A stretch of 64,000 nucleotides of DNA, taken from JADLGL01 sp963667605 (GTDB lineage: Bacteria > Pseudomonadota > Alphaproteobacteria > Rhizobiales > Kaistiaceae). Below, one piece after another: positions 35,448-44,014 of this stretch. A program made the translations under genes and the position numbers. The stretch covers positions 1 through 64,000 of the forward strand of contig CAXXUZ010000002.1 of the NCBI GenBank assembly GCA_963667605.2, written 5' to 3'. Numbering within the stretch: position 1 is the stretch's first letter; each line of letters begins with the position of its first letter. The notes beneath the pieces are model-generated. The model ran no database searches. It was not told the DNA's origin and worked only from the letters and a program-made list of their open reading frames with translations.

Positions 35448-35535
35448 CGCTCGACGACGGTCGCGAAGGACTTCGACGAGCTGGGGATAGGGCGCGTTCA
35501 TGCCGCCGTCCGATAACCAGAGGCCGGGGCAAACG

Positions 35536-35560
35536 AAGAAAAGGCCGGGCTAGGCCCGGC
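35536..35560 (-). terminator. Rho-independent terminator of the Cro-side transcript
   Basis: GCCGGGCTAGGCCCGGC: perfect 7-base arms (35544-35560) followed, reading leftward, by TTTTC. It stands 158 bases after the end of the minus-strand gene 35719-35973. Confidence 0.7.
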
Positions 35561-35718
35561 AAGGTGGCGATCGGAGTGATCGCTCAGGGAGGAACTGATC
35601 GCACGCGAATCGCCAATCCGGCGGCGTCCGGGATACGGCGCAGACTCGGCAGCTTTCCGGCTGGGGGAGGGAGGACTGCCAGCCCGTCGCGCGATCGAGA
35701 GCGGTCGGGTCAGCATGA

Positions 35719-35973
35719 TCAGGCCGCCGCGGTCTCGGTTTGCGTCGACGGCCCCTTGTCATGCGTCGAAAGAAGAAAACCCGGAGGAAGGTCGATTCCT
35801 CGCGTCGCCGCAATGTCCGCCACCGAGTGCCGCCATCGCCAGGGGATGCCGTTTTGCTTCCATTTGTAAACGGCCTCGCGGTTCTTTCCTTTCGCCCCAA
35901 CTTCGCCCCAGAGAGCCCTTGCCACGGCTGTCCCTCCGCCGAGCTGGTCAATGAGGTCCGCGTGCCCATCCAT
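35719..35973 (-). CDS. Cro-like regulator (carph-isopro/YdaS type)
   Basis: 84 residues from ATG 35973. Reads HADLIDQLGGGTAVARALWG, REAVYKWKQNGIPWRWRHSV and IAATRGIDLPPGFL, the family of small Cro-like proteins with the NG(I/V)P motif. Divergent from the repressor gene at 36070 with operator sequences in between, the layout of a lysis-lysogeny switch. Downstream it meets a terminator. Confidence 0.8.
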   Translation of the reverse strand: MDGHADLIDQLGGGTAVARALWGEVGAKGKNREAVYKWKQNGIPWRWRHSVADIAATRGIDLPPGFLLSTHDKGPSTQTETAAA

Positions 35974-35983
35974 GGCAGAATAA

Positions 35984-36056
35984 TCGGAATATCGTTCCGA
36001 CAAGTCAACCCCGCTTTGTCGGAAAACAGTTCGCACGACATTGCGACAGAATTTCC
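35984..36056. promoter_or_regulatory. Operators between cro-like and repressor genes
   Basis: TCGGAATATCGTTCCGA at 35984-36000 is palindromic (13 of 14 arm positions). Half-sites TCGGAAAACAGTTCG (from 36020) and ACAGAATTTCCG (to 36058) follow. The same TCGGAA/TTCCGA core occurs at 36410-36472 on the other side of the repressor gene. Confidence 0.7.
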
Positions 36057-36069
36057 GCACGATTTGGGG

Positions 36070-36381
36070 ATGGCGAAAAAGTCACGCGATCCAGATGCTA
36101 TCGCCGCCGGTGCAAGGCTTAGAGCTACGCGCCTAGCACTGGGCGTCGAAACAGTCAGGCGCTTCGCTGAGCTCACCCGCGTGCACGAGAATAAGCTTTC
36201 GAAGTACGAAAACGGTGCTGCGATGGTGCCTCCCAGCTATGTCACAAAGCTCAACGACGCGTATGGAGTCACGCATGATTGGATCTACGGAGCGATCCGA
36301 CGCGGGCTACCGCACGAGTTGGTGCTGAAGCTGATGGAGGGCCCGCGCCGTCCTGCGCGGGCTGAAGACTCTTCTCAGTAA
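36070..36381 (+). CDS. Phage repressor, XRE family (CI-like, without peptidase domain)
   Basis: 103 residues from ATG 36070 behind TTGGGG. Helix-turn-helix (VRRFAELTRVHENKLSKYEN) and AYGVTHDWIYG, a typical end of short phage repressors. Divergent from the cro-like gene, with operators on both sides carrying TCGGAA/TTCCGA. Would keep the prophage silent by binding these. No RecA-cleavable domain, so induction must use another signal. Confidence 0.82.
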   Translation: MAKKSRDPDAIAAGARLRATRLALGVETVRRFAELTRVHENKLSKYENGAAMVPPSYVTKLNDAYGVTHDWIYGAIRRGLPHELVLKLMEGPRRPARAEDSSQ

Positions 36382-36409
36382 AAGCGATGGAGCGAGCCGA
36401 CCGCTGATC

Positions 36410-36472
36410 TTTCCGACACAACCGTTCCGGGGTCGGAAAAATCTTCTTGACAGGTCGGAATATATTTCCGAC
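36410..36472 (+). promoter_or_regulatory. Repressor operators overlapping a promoter
   Basis: TTTCCGAC (36410-36417) pairs with GTCGGAAA (36432-36439). GTCGGAATATATTTCCGAC (36454-36472) is an inverted repeat with perfect 7-base arms. TTGACA at 36447-36452 sits 2 bases before it; a -10 at about 36470 would place the transcript start at or next to the ATG 36483, possibly leaderless. Repressor binding would block the rightward early promoter. Confidence 0.7.
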
Positions 36473-36482
36473 AGTTTCGCTC

Positions 36483-36716
36483 ATGACCGAGCAGGGCGCG
36501 ACCGAGCTGGACGACCGCACCGAGGCTGAAAAGGCCGGCGTCGTCTTTACCGTCACCAGCTCCGTCCACGGCCACGCCCACGTGGAATACACCGGCACCC
36601 ACACCGGCGCGGCGACGTCCGAGCTAGTGGCCAAAACCCACTATCACCCCTTCTTCGGCGGTCGCCAGGCCTGGGCGGCCGACGGCCGTTGGGGTTGCAT
36701 CGTTCATCTGGATTAG
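36483..36716 (+). CDS. First gene of the rightward early operon, unknown
   Basis: 77 residues from ATG 36483 (EKAGVVFTVTSSVHGHAHVE). Small beta-rich protein with several His. Directly behind the repressor-controlled promoter. No ribosome site is obvious, consistent with a leaderless start. Confidence 0.45.
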   Translation: MTEQGATELDDRTEAEKAGVVFTVTSSVHGHAHVEYTGTHTGAATSELVAKTHYHPFFGGRQAWAADGRWGCIVHLD

Positions 36717-36726
36717 GAGGCCTGAA

Positions 36727-36975
36727 ATGCCAATGCAGACCGGATATGCCGTGACCATCAAAGGGTTCGTGAGGGTAGACCCGAGCGATCTTGACGCTCA
36801 CGCAAGAGCCATCGCGGCGGTGCAAGCGGCGAAGGATCGCAACGTGGCCCCGCTGTTTGAGCTGATGGCGCTCGAACATATCGACGTCCGCCCCAAGACC
36901 CGCCACGCGCCAGAGCCGAAAGCCGACATCGGCGGATTTGCTAGTGAACGCGGCCCCGAAGGACCGAGGGAATAA
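36727..36975 (+). CDS. Phage early protein, unknown
   Basis: 82 residues from ATG 36727 behind AGGAGG. Reads YAVTIKGFVRVDPSDLDAHA, a small alpha/beta look. No known family. Confidence 0.45.
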   Translation: MPMQTGYAVTIKGFVRVDPSDLDAHARAIAAVQAAKDRNVAPLFELMALEHIDVRPKTRHAPEPKADIGGFASERGPEGPRE

Positions 36976-36977
36976 CG

Positions 36978-37244
36978 GTGACGGGCCTCGTCGCCCGCCA
37001 GCACGAGCACGAGTTGGCGCACCCTCCCGCCCGTGGGCACATCGAGCAGGGCGACGAGGCCAACCCTGTATCGCCGACCACGGATGATTTCACCGACGCG
37101 GCCGAGCTCGTCGATGCCGTCGGCCCGGTCGAATCACGGCAAATGGCGATCTTCACCGCCGCCCATGTGATCTGCCGAGCCCGGATGAGGGGTCTTGTCC
37201 AAGGGCTCCAACACAACGTGCGGAACCAGCAAGGGTGCCGATGA
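36978..37244 (+). CDS. Phage early protein, unknown
   Basis: 88 residues from GTG 36978. Acidic, with a helix at the end (ESRQMAIFTAAHVICRARMR). Its stop overlaps the next start (ATGA), as usual for coupled phage genes. Confidence 0.4.
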   Translation: MTGLVARQHEHELAHPPARGHIEQGDEANPVSPTTDDFTDAAELVDAVGPVESRQMAIFTAAHVICRARMRGLVQGLQHNVRNQQGCR

Positions 37245-37615
37245 CCAACCCCGCTTCGATTAGCGTAGCCGCCTACCGCGCCGCCGCCGAGGCGTTGTGG
37301 CGGACCCCGTCGAATGATGACGACCTGCCGACCGGCTACGCACCAGTCGGACCCGAGGAAAAGGCGCGCCGGCGCAAGGCGTGGAACCGCATTATGGATG
37401 CGGCGCAGGAGCTCATCGCTGAAAGCGATAACCCCGACGGAGCGTTCGCATTCCTCGATGATGTGGGCACCGTCGTGCTTGGATTCGAACTGGCGCGCCA
37501 AGGTGCACCGGTAGGCGCGGCGATTGCTCACAACGCGCAGCGCTACGCCAACGTTCTGACCTTCGCCATGGCGCAGGCGCAGGAAGCCCTTGTGGCCAGA
37601 GCCGGCCGTGCCTGA
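37241..37615 (+). CDS. Phage early protein, helical, unknown
   Basis: 124 residues from ATG 37241. Helical throughout (NRIMDAAQELIAES, LGFELARQGAPVGAAIAH). Upstream of the recombination genes. No known family. Confidence 0.45.
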   Translation: MTNPASISVAAYRAAAEALWRTPSNDDDLPTGYAPVGPEEKARRRKAWNRIMDAAQELIAESDNPDGAFAFLDDVGTVVLGFELARQGAPVGAAIAHNAQRYANVLTFAMAQAQEALVARAGRA

Positions 37616-38534
37616 TTCGACCGGCAAAACAATCTCGGCCACGCAGGCGCCCGCACTGTGGAACGCCTCGCCTTGGCTGACGCGGTGGATGCTCCATCAG
37701 CACTTCACCAACGGAATGCAGCTCGACAAAGCGGCCGATGCCCGGATGTCCTGGGGGCTCAAGTTGCAGCCCTTGATCCTCGAACAGGCGGCCGAGGATC
37801 TATCGCTCGAGATCCGGCCGAACGAGGGTGATATCTATGAGCGCCGTGGTCTCTTCGGCTGCACCCGCGATGCGATCGTGATCGACCCGACCCTTGGGCC
37901 CGGGGCACTCGAGACCAAAGTCGTATTCGACTATCGCGATTGGATGAGCGCATGGGATGGCGGCCGGACCGCGCCCCGTCACTACGAGATCCAACTGCAA
38001 GAACAAATGCTGGTCGGCGATGGCGAAACCGGCGAGTCGTTCCGTTGGGGCGTCATCGCGGTTTGGGTTGCCGGCGAGGTCCACTATCTCCGCCGCGACC
38101 CGGTTGAGGAGCTGTGGAAGGCGCTGCGGGCCGAAGCCGAAGCCTTTTTCGCCGCGGTAGCCGCCGGCGCCGAGCCGGATCCGTTCGGGCTCGCCGTCGA
38201 GCTGCCGATGCTGAACGCGATCGAGCGCACCGGCGAAGTGATCGACCTCACCGACGATGTCGACATCGCCGAGGAAGCCCGGATGTTCAACTGGGCCAAG
38301 ACACAGGCGCGCAGCCATTCCAAGATAGCCGACAGCTCCAAGGTCAAGCTGCTTAAGGCACTGGGCGACGCCTCCGCGGCCGAGTGCTTCGGCGGCATTC
38401 GCTTGAAGGTTTCGCAGTCGAAGATCCCCGCGTCGACCCGCGATCCTTTCACCCGCACCGTCCTATCGGCCTCGGTGCCGCCGGTCCTGCCCGACGAGCT
38501 GATGGACACCGTCAAGAAGGCCGAGCTGACATGA
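37608..38534 (+). CDS. YqaJ-family viral recombination exonuclease
   Basis: 308 residues from GTG 37608, chosen because it only slightly overlaps the preceding stop; a TTG start at 37590 is possible. Lambda-exonuclease fold motifs: SPWLTRWMLHQHF, MSWGLKLQPLILEQA, FGCTRDAIVIDP (catalytic Asp), LETKVVFDYRDW (E-x-K) and HYEIQLQEQM. It degrades double-stranded DNA ends from 5' to 3' and passes the single strand to RecT, encoded next but one. Together they form the phage recombination pair. Confidence 0.88.
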   Translation: MPDSTGKTISATQAPALWNASPWLTRWMLHQHFTNGMQLDKAADARMSWGLKLQPLILEQAAEDLSLEIRPNEGDIYERRGLFGCTRDAIVIDPTLGPGALETKVVFDYRDWMSAWDGGRTAPRHYEIQLQEQMLVGDGETGESFRWGVIAVWVAGEVHYLRRDPVEELWKALRAEAEAFFAAVAAGAEPDPFGLAVELPMLNAIERTGEVIDLTDDVDIAEEARMFNWAKTQARSHSKIADSSKVKLLKALGDASAAECFGGIRLKVSQSKIPASTRDPFTRTVLSASVPPVLPDELMDTVKKAELT

Positions 38535-38665
38535 GCAAACCAGCCTCTCTCTTTGGGCCGTGGCATTACGAAGCCGAGCACGGAAAAATCATCGGCGCTG
38601 ACGGCAAGATCGTTCTGTTCGTGGCTTCCGCTCGGGCCCTCGCCAAAGCCCGAGGCGGCGCATGA
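38531..38665 (+). CDS. 44-residue phage protein between exonuclease and RecT
   Basis: From ATG 38531 with ATGA overlaps on both sides, so translation of exonuclease, this gene and RecT is coupled. Reads SLFGPWHYEAEHGKIIGADG, a small beta-hairpin-type domain seen in phage recombination operons (GPW...IxxxxG). Role unknown. Confidence 0.6.
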   Translation: MSKPASLFGPWHYEAEHGKIIGADGKIVLFVASARALAKARGGA

Positions 38666-39750
38666 CCGCTCCGTCGACCAACACCGCCCTGGTCGCGCTC
38701 GAGGAGCAACTAACGCCGCTCGCCCCGCGCTTCGAGGCGGCGCTGGCGGGCATGATGCCGGTCCAGCGCCTGATCCGCACCGTCATGGTTTCGGTCGAGC
38801 GACTGCCCAAGCTCCTCGAATGCGACCGCCAGTCGATCTTCATGGCCGCGATGTCGGCGGCCTGCCTCGGGCTCGAGGTCGACGGCGTCACCGGTCAGGC
38901 CTTCCTGATCCCGTTCAAGAACCGGGCCCAGCTGGTCATTGGCTACAGGGGATTCAATACCCTCGCCGCCCGCTCCGGCATCACCATCACTGGCGCCGTG
39001 GTCCGCGAGGGCGACGCCTTCGAATATGAGAAGGGCTCGGGCGTCTTCGTCCGCCACAAGCCGTTGTTGGAAGGGGCCGCGGTGCGCCGCATCGTTGCCG
39101 CCTGGGCCTGCGCCAACCACGCCGATCGACCGCCGGTGATCGAGATCATGGGCATCGACGAGCTCATGGCGGTGAAGGAGCGATCGCCCGGGGCTCGGCG
39201 CTCGGATAGTCCCTGGAACGACGCGAAGATCGGCTTCCCGGCGATGTGTGAAAAGACGGCCAAGCGCCGTCTCGCGCGATCGCTGCCGATGTCGATCATG
39301 CAGACGGCCGCGCGCATGGACGAGGCGGTCGACGAGAACGCAAAGCCGGCCTGGATCACGCCGGATCGCGGGCTCGAGATTGACGGCCAGGCCGAGGCGG
39401 CAACGCCATATGACGCGAGCGAGACGCCTGACGCCGGCAAACTTATCGGTTCCGCAACGGAGGGGGCCAGAAGGACCTCCAATGCGGAAGGGGGCGGGGT
39501 TGACGAGCAACCCGCCACGGCTGCTGACAAAGGCCCCGCCCCCGACAATTCCGACCTGATCGACGGCTATGAGCAGCACGTCCAAATGGTGCTCGCCGAG
39601 GACGGCACGGCCGCGCAGCTCGGGGAGTGGTGGAACAGCGACGCGCAAAAATCGCAGCGAAAAATCATCGGCGGATCGGATCGGATGGACGCCCTACGCG
39701 ACAAGGTGATGGCCGAGGCTGAGCGGCGGCAATGGGTGACCGTCCAATGA
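38662..39750 (+). CDS. recT: RecT-family single-strand annealing protein
   Basis: 362 residues from ATG 38662. The RecT core (about 1-215) has SIFMAAMSAACLGLEVDG, QAFLIPFKNRAQLVIGYRG and FPAMCEKTAKRRLARSLP. It binds single-stranded DNA and pairs complementary strands. The C-terminal 140 residues are acidic and disordered with an extra helical end (GEWWNSDAQKSQRKIIGG), longer than E. coli RecT (269 residues). Works with the YqaJ exonuclease. Confidence 0.9.
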   Translation: MTAPSTNTALVALEEQLTPLAPRFEAALAGMMPVQRLIRTVMVSVERLPKLLECDRQSIFMAAMSAACLGLEVDGVTGQAFLIPFKNRAQLVIGYRGFNTLAARSGITITGAVVREGDAFEYEKGSGVFVRHKPLLEGAAVRRIVAAWACANHADRPPVIEIMGIDELMAVKERSPGARRSDSPWNDAKIGFPAMCEKTAKRRLARSLPMSIMQTAARMDEAVDENAKPAWITPDRGLEIDGQAEAATPYDASETPDAGKLIGSATEGARRTSNAEGGGVDEQPATAADKGPAPDNSDLIDGYEQHVQMVLAEDGTAAQLGEWWNSDAQKSQRKIIGGSDRMDALRDKVMAEAERRQWVTVQ

Positions 39751-40079
39751 CCGTCTACACGCCACGCACTTTGGCAAAGGAGTGGGGCTTGTCGGAACGG
39801 TCCCTTCGTCAACTGGCCCGCAAGATCGGCGCTTGTCACATCCTCGGAAAGGCGATGAGGTTTGACGAAGACGACAAACAAGCTCTTTGGAAGGCGATGC
39901 GACCATGCCCCTCACCATCTACAAACGAGGCAAGATCTGGCATTACCGGGGGACGGTTGCCGGGAGGAAGCTTAGAGGCACTACGCGCACGACTGAGAAA
40001 CGAACAGCGCAACGGCTCGCGGCGGAACAAGAAGCAAAACACTGGAAAAGTCATTTCGATGGCCCTGCATCGGTCCTGA
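39747..40079 (+). CDS. Excisionase-like small HTH protein
   Basis: 110 residues from ATG 39747 (ATGA overlap with recT). The first 60 residues are a MerR/Xis-type winged helix (TPRTLAKEWGLSERSLRQLA, with GKAMRFDEDDKQALW). The rest overlaps the integrase gene in another frame. Small excisionases direct the integrase towards excision. Only the first half is convincingly conserved. Confidence 0.6.
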   Translation: MTVYTPRTLAKEWGLSERSLRQLARKIGACHILGKAMRFDEDDKQALWKAMRPCPSPSTNEARSGITGGRLPGGSLEALRARLRNEQRNGSRRNKKQNTGKVISMALHRS

Positions 40080-40888
40080 CCTTCGTGGACGCTGCTCATC
40101 TTTACCTGGACGCCGGTAAGCCATCGCGGTTTCTCGGCCGCCTAACCGATTACTGGGAGGAAACGCCAGTGCAGAGCATGACGGCGGGTGCGATCCGGCA
40201 ATCGGCGATTGACCTCTATCCCAATGTGTCAAATGCCACTCGCAACCGATCGGTTCTGATTCCGACTCAGGCCGTCATAAACCATGTGGCCGAGCAAGGG
40301 CTTTGCCAGCGACTGCGAGTCAAAAAATTTCCGACAGAAACGAGGGAGAAAGAGCCCGCCACTTGGGAATGGATACAGGCTTTCATGGCGGAAGCGTCAC
40401 CACATATGGGCGCGCTCGCCTGCTTCATGTTTCTGACCGGCGCCCGGATCTCTGAGGCGATCAGCCTCACTTGGGAAGATGTCGACTTCAAGCGCAGCCG
40501 CGCCCTCATTCGTCAGACGAAGGTAGGGAGCGAGCGCTGGGCTCACCTTCCCGGCCCACTCTTTTCAGCCATCGCCAACATTCAGAACCGCAAGGAACGG
40601 GTGTTCAAGCTCACGGTGCCCCCAGAAGGCCCGTGGAGGCGCACAGCCGAGCGGGCTGGCATCAAACCGCTATCGTTTCATTCCTGCCGCCACGGCTTCG
40701 CTACGGCCATGCTTCATGCTGGCGTAGATCCTGTGACGACAGCCAAGCTCGGAGGGTGGAAATCGCCCCAGCATGTGTTCTCGACCTACGGACATGCCAT
40801 GGACGACGAAACGGTGACTGAGCGGATTTTGGGCACACCAGGGGCACAATCGAAAACACAAAGTCGAAATAAGGAGTTCGATCAATGA
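39905..40888 (+). CDS. int: Tyrosine recombinase, prophage integrase
   Basis: 327 residues from ATG 39905. Short arm-binding N-terminus (TIYKRGKIWHYRGTVAGRK), core-binding domain, then the catalytic domain with FLTGARISEAISLTWED (Arg), SFHSCRHGFATAML (H-x-x-R), LGGW in place of LGH, and FSTYGHAM (Tyr). It catalyses integration and, with an excisionase, excision. The gene is the last one of the prophage; the attachment site should lie within the next about 40 bases, inside the SDR gene. Confidence 0.9.
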   Translation: MPLTIYKRGKIWHYRGTVAGRKLRGTTRTTEKRTAQRLAAEQEAKHWKSHFDGPASVLTFVDAAHLYLDAGKPSRFLGRLTDYWEETPVQSMTAGAIRQSAIDLYPNVSNATRNRSVLIPTQAVINHVAEQGLCQRLRVKKFPTETREKEPATWEWIQAFMAEASPHMGALACFMFLTGARISEAISLTWEDVDFKRSRALIRQTKVGSERWAHLPGPLFSAIANIQNRKERVFKLTVPPEGPWRRTAERAGIKPLSFHSCRHGFATAMLHAGVDPVTTAKLGGWKSPQHVFSTYGHAMDDETVTERILGTPGAQSKTQSRNKEFDQ

Positions 40889-40895
40889 CTTATAG

Positions 40896-41117
40896 TCACA
40901 ATCGGTGTCTCCAGAAGGGTCGGCAATTACGTGCCGCACCGGAGGTGACGAACAGCGCCCGGCCGGCGTCGGATTGGCGCAACAACGGGTCCATCGCCCG
41001 AGCCAGCCGCCAATTGGCCGTGAGATTGATTGCCAGCGTCTGGTCCCAAATATCGACATCGAGATGGGCCAGTGGCGTCATAATGCCGAGCTGTCCGGCA
41101 TTGCCAAAGAGGGCGTC
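40896..41117 (-). pseudogene. SDR gene, central fragment cut by prophage and IS630
   Basis: Reads DALFGNAGQLGIMTPLAHLD, INLTANWRLARAMDPLLRQS and FVTSGAARNCRPFW, then unrelated RHRL and a stop. The GNAG and catalytic-Ser motifs are those of classical short-chain dehydrogenases. The frame is in register with 42269-42521 once IS630 copy 2 and one TA are removed (RWGRL + DALFGNAG). Loss of similarity right after RPFW, where YAASK should follow, places the prophage crossover at about 40900-40930. The 3' part of the gene is not in the window. Confidence 0.8.
40900..40930. other. Probable attachment site (attR side) of the prophage
   Basis: The SDR reading frame loses similarity here, 12-42 bases after the integrase stop. 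The matching end (attL) with the SDR 3' part must lie elsewhere; I find no second copy of this sequence in the window. Confidence 0.5.
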
Positions 41118-42175
41118 TAGTGGATGGAATCTAACGCTTGATGCCCGCGTCTGACAGCGGCGATGATTTTGTCGGGATCCTTTGTCCAGATGAAGGGCTG
41201 CGGATCGTTGTTGGTGTGTTCGAGGAAGCGGTTGATGGTGGCCTGGAGATCGACGATCGAGTGGAAGACGCCGCGCTTGAGACGTTGCTTTGCGAGCTTT
41301 GCGAAGAAACCTTCGACGGCGTTGAGCCAGGAGCAGGATGTTGGGGTGAAGTGGAAGAAAAAGCGCGGATGGCGCGTAAGCCACCCGCGGACCTTGGGAT
41401 GCTTGTGGGCGGCGTAGTTGTCGAGGATCACATGGACCAGCTTTCCCGCGGGCACGTCGGCCTCGATGGCGTTGAGGAAGCGAATGAACTCTTGGTGTCG
41501 ATGGCGCTGCATGCACTGGCCGATGACACGCCCTTCGAGCACGTTCAGCGCGGCGAACAGCGTGGTCGTGCCGTGCCGCTTGTAGTCATGCGTCATCGTG
41601 CCCGCGCGTCCCGTCTTCATCGGCAGCCCGGGTTGGGTGCGGTCGAGCGCCTGGATCTGGCTCTTCTCGTCAACCGACAGGACAACGGCGTGCGCCGGCG
41701 GATCGACATAAAGGCCGACGATGTCCCGCAGCTTGGGAATGAACTCCGGGTCACGCGACAGCTTGAACTGCCGGACCCGGTGGGGCTGAAGCCCGTGCGC
41801 CCGCCAGATGCGCTGTACCGCGCTGACGCTGATGCCGACCGTCTTGGCCATCGCCGGCGCCGTCCAATGTGTCGCCTCGTGGCGCGGCGCACTCAGCGTC
41901 AGCGCGACGACGCGGTCAGCGATTTCCCGGCCGAGCGGCGGAACGCGCGAGGGTCGCGTCTTGTCCCGCAGCAACCCCTCGACACCCTCGTGCATGAAGC
42001 GCTCCTGCCAACGCCAAACCGCTGTCTTGCTCTTGCCGGTGCGGCGCATGATCTCGACCGTGCCGAGACCATCCCCGCTCAGAAGGACGATCCGTGCCCG
42101 CCACACGTGTTTCTGCCGGCTGTTCCGGTCCGCAACGACCGCTTCGAGACGAGCACGGTCGGCGGTACTCAACAT
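41117..42175 (-). CDS. IS630-family transposase (copy 2)
   Basis: 352 residues from ATG 42175 (MLSTADRARLEAVVAD), all three catalytic positions present (LSVDEKSQ, VILDNYAAH, NAVEGFF), stop TAG from the element end. Structurally intact; likely the donor-type version. Confidence 0.87.
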   Translation of the reverse strand: MLSTADRARLEAVVADRNSRQKHVWRARIVLLSGDGLGTVEIMRRTGKSKTAVWRWQERFMHEGVEGLLRDKTRPSRVPPLGREIADRVVALTLSAPRHEATHWTAPAMAKTVGISVSAVQRIWRAHGLQPHRVRQFKLSRDPEFIPKLRDIVGLYVDPPAHAVVLSVDEKSQIQALDRTQPGLPMKTGRAGTMTHDYKRHGTTTLFAALNVLEGRVIGQCMQRHRHQEFIRFLNAIEADVPAGKLVHVILDNYAAHKHPKVRGWLTRHPRFFFHFTPTSCSWLNAVEGFFAKLAKQRLKRGVFHSIVDLQATINRFLEHTNNDPQPFIWTKDPDKIIAAVRRGHQALDSIH

Positions 42176-42268
42176 CGACGATGATTCCTGGCCGCATGCG
42201 CCAGACTCGCACACGACGTGCCCGGCGAGAATCCCTCGCGAGATTCAAACGTCAAATTTTATCCACTA
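41118..42268 (-). mobile_element. IS630-family insertion sequence, copy 2
   Basis: Same element as copy 1, inserted at a TA inside the SDR gene, interrupting it after codon 84. Ends CTAG on both sides. Confidence 0.92.
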
Positions 42269-42521
42269 GCCGCCCCCAGCGGCGGTGGATCTCAGCTCCA
42301 GGTCGATCGATAGCGGCGCCGTCGGCAAGGTCGAATGGCACCAATGTCGCTTCATCGCCTCTCGCCTTGATCGTGTCATCGAGTTCTTCGAGCCCGCCGA
42401 CGGTGCGCGCGGTGGCGATGACATGGGCGCCGGTATCCGCCAGCGTCAGCGCCGCGGCGCGTCCGAGCCCGCGTGACGCGCCGGTAACCAGAGCGATCCG
42501 CCCAGCAAATTCACCCGCCAC
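42269..42521 (-). pseudogene. SDR-family oxidoreductase, 5' fragment
   Basis: 84 codons from GTG 42521, overlapping the purF stop (TAGTG). Contains the cofactor motif TGASRGLGRAAAL and FDLADGAAID, ending HRRWGRL at the IS630. Family: classical short-chain dehydrogenase, commonly the gene after purF in alphaproteobacteria. Inactivated by IS630 and by the prophage. Confidence 0.85.
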
Positions 42522-43984
42522 TACGCCGTCTCGGCCAGCAACGGGCTTGAGCGCGAGCCCTCACGTTGGTCTTGGTCGGTGAGCGCGGTCGGGTAATCGC
42601 CGGTGAAGCAAGCGTCGCAGAATTGCGGTTGCCCGGCCTCTCGTCCCGCTTCGCCGACCGCGCGGTAGAGGCCGTCGATCGACAGAAACTCGAGACTATC
42701 GGCCTTGATGAATTCCCTCATCTTGTCGACCGACATATGCGAGCCGATTAACTTCGACTTCTCCGGTGTGTCGACGCCGTAAAAACAGGAATCACGTGTC
42801 GGCGGGCTGGCGATTCTGAGATGCACTTCCTTGGCGCCGGCGTCGCGGACCATCTGCACGATCTTCGACGAAGTCGTTCCACGGACAATGGAATCGTCAA
42901 CAAGGACCACGCGCTTGCCCTGCAGGATGTCGCGATTGGCGTTGTGTTTCAGTTTGACGCCCATATGGCGGATGGAATCGCTTGGCTCGATGAATGTCCG
43001 CCCGACATAATGATTGCGAATGATGCCGAGCTCGAATGGCAGCACCGAGGACTGGGAGAAGCCGATCGCCGCCGGCACGCCGGAGTCGGGCACCGGTACT
43101 ACGAGGTCGGCATTCGCCGGGGCCTCGCGGGCGAGTTCGGCGCCGATCCGCTTGCGCACTTCATAAACTGTACGACCCTCGACATTTGAGTCGGGCCTGG
43201 CGAAATAGACATATTCGAAAATGCAGAAGCGCGGCCGCGCCCGCTCGAACGGCCGGTGACTTGTGAGTCCCTCGGTGGTGACGACGATCATCTCGCCCGG
43301 CTCGACGTCACGGACATGGGTGGCGCCGATAATGTCGAGGGCGCAGGTCTCCGACGCCAGGATCCACGCTCCGTCGATACGACCGAGCACCAGCGGTCTG
43401 ACCCCGAGTGGATCGCGGCAGCCGATCAATTTCTTGCTGGTCAGGCAGACGAGCGAGTAGGCGCCTTCAACCTGTTTGAGCGCGCCGACGACACGGTCCA
43501 GCAGCCGGTCGGCGGCCGTCGTCGCGATTAGATGCAGGATCACTTCGGTGTCGGACGTCGACTGGAAGATCGAGCCGAGGCTCTGCAACCGCCGCTGCAA
43601 CAATCCGGCATTAGTGAGATTGCCGTTATGGGCAACGGCAAAGCCACCTCCGGAAAACTCGGCGAACAAGGGCTGGATGTTTCGGCCCAAGCTTCCGCCG
43701 GCGGTCGAATAGCGGACATGGCCGATCGCCCGACTACCGGACAGCCTGTCGATTACCGAGGCCTTGGAAAAATTGTCTCCGACCAGCCCGCTGCGGCGCT
43801 CCGAGACAAATTGACGGCCATCCGAGGAGACGATGCCCGCCGCTTCCTGGCCACGATGCTGCAACGCGTGGAGGCCAAGCGCGGTCAGCGCTGCGGCGTC
43901 GCGATGTCCGAATACGCCAAATACGCCGCATTCTTCATGGAGTTTGTCGTCGTCCACAGGAGGGCGACTGGAGGGATCTGCCAT
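42521..43984 (-). CDS. purF: Amidophosphoribosyltransferase
   Basis: 487 residues. First committed step of purine synthesis: PRPP + glutamine to phosphoribosylamine. The N-terminal nucleophile is Cys19 in EECGVFG, after an 18-residue propeptide that must be removed. The glutaminase part has NGNLTN and STSDTEVIL; the PRT part has the PRPP loop VVLVDDSIVRGTT and CFYGVDTP. C-terminal CDACFTGDYP is typical. In an operon after cvpA. Confidence 0.97.
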   Translation of the reverse strand: MADPSSRPPVDDDKLHEECGVFGVFGHRDAAALTALGLHALQHRGQEAAGIVSSDGRQFVSERRSGLVGDNFSKASVIDRLSGSRAIGHVRYSTAGGSLGRNIQPLFAEFSGGGFAVAHNGNLTNAGLLQRRLQSLGSIFQSTSDTEVILHLIATTAADRLLDRVVGALKQVEGAYSLVCLTSKKLIGCRDPLGVRPLVLGRIDGAWILASETCALDIIGATHVRDVEPGEMIVVTTEGLTSHRPFERARPRFCIFEYVYFARPDSNVEGRTVYEVRKRIGAELAREAPANADLVVPVPDSGVPAAIGFSQSSVLPFELGIIRNHYVGRTFIEPSDSIRHMGVKLKHNANRDILQGKRVVLVDDSIVRGTTSSKIVQMVRDAGAKEVHLRIASPPTRDSCFYGVDTPEKSKLIGSHMSVDKMREFIKADSLEFLSIDGLYRAVGEAGREAGQPQFCDACFTGDYPTALTDQDQREGSRSSPLLAETA

Positions 43985-44014
43985 CAGTCGTTCGCCATCA
44001 CAAATGCCTGCACT

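Larger units (their letters stand above)
24717..40930. mobile_element. Defective prophage, terminase and early region
   Basis: From the post-terminase genes to the integrase. Contains packaging, repressor, methylation, recombination and integration modules. No portal, capsid, tail or baseplate genes; lysis genes lie at 3.3-6.6 kb beyond the IS-bounded insert. Confidence 0.75.

Noticed and set aside
35238..35501. An 87-residue minus-strand frame in the early region
   Set aside because: No ribosome site and no family-like content; the opposite-strand 58-residue frame is only slightly better.
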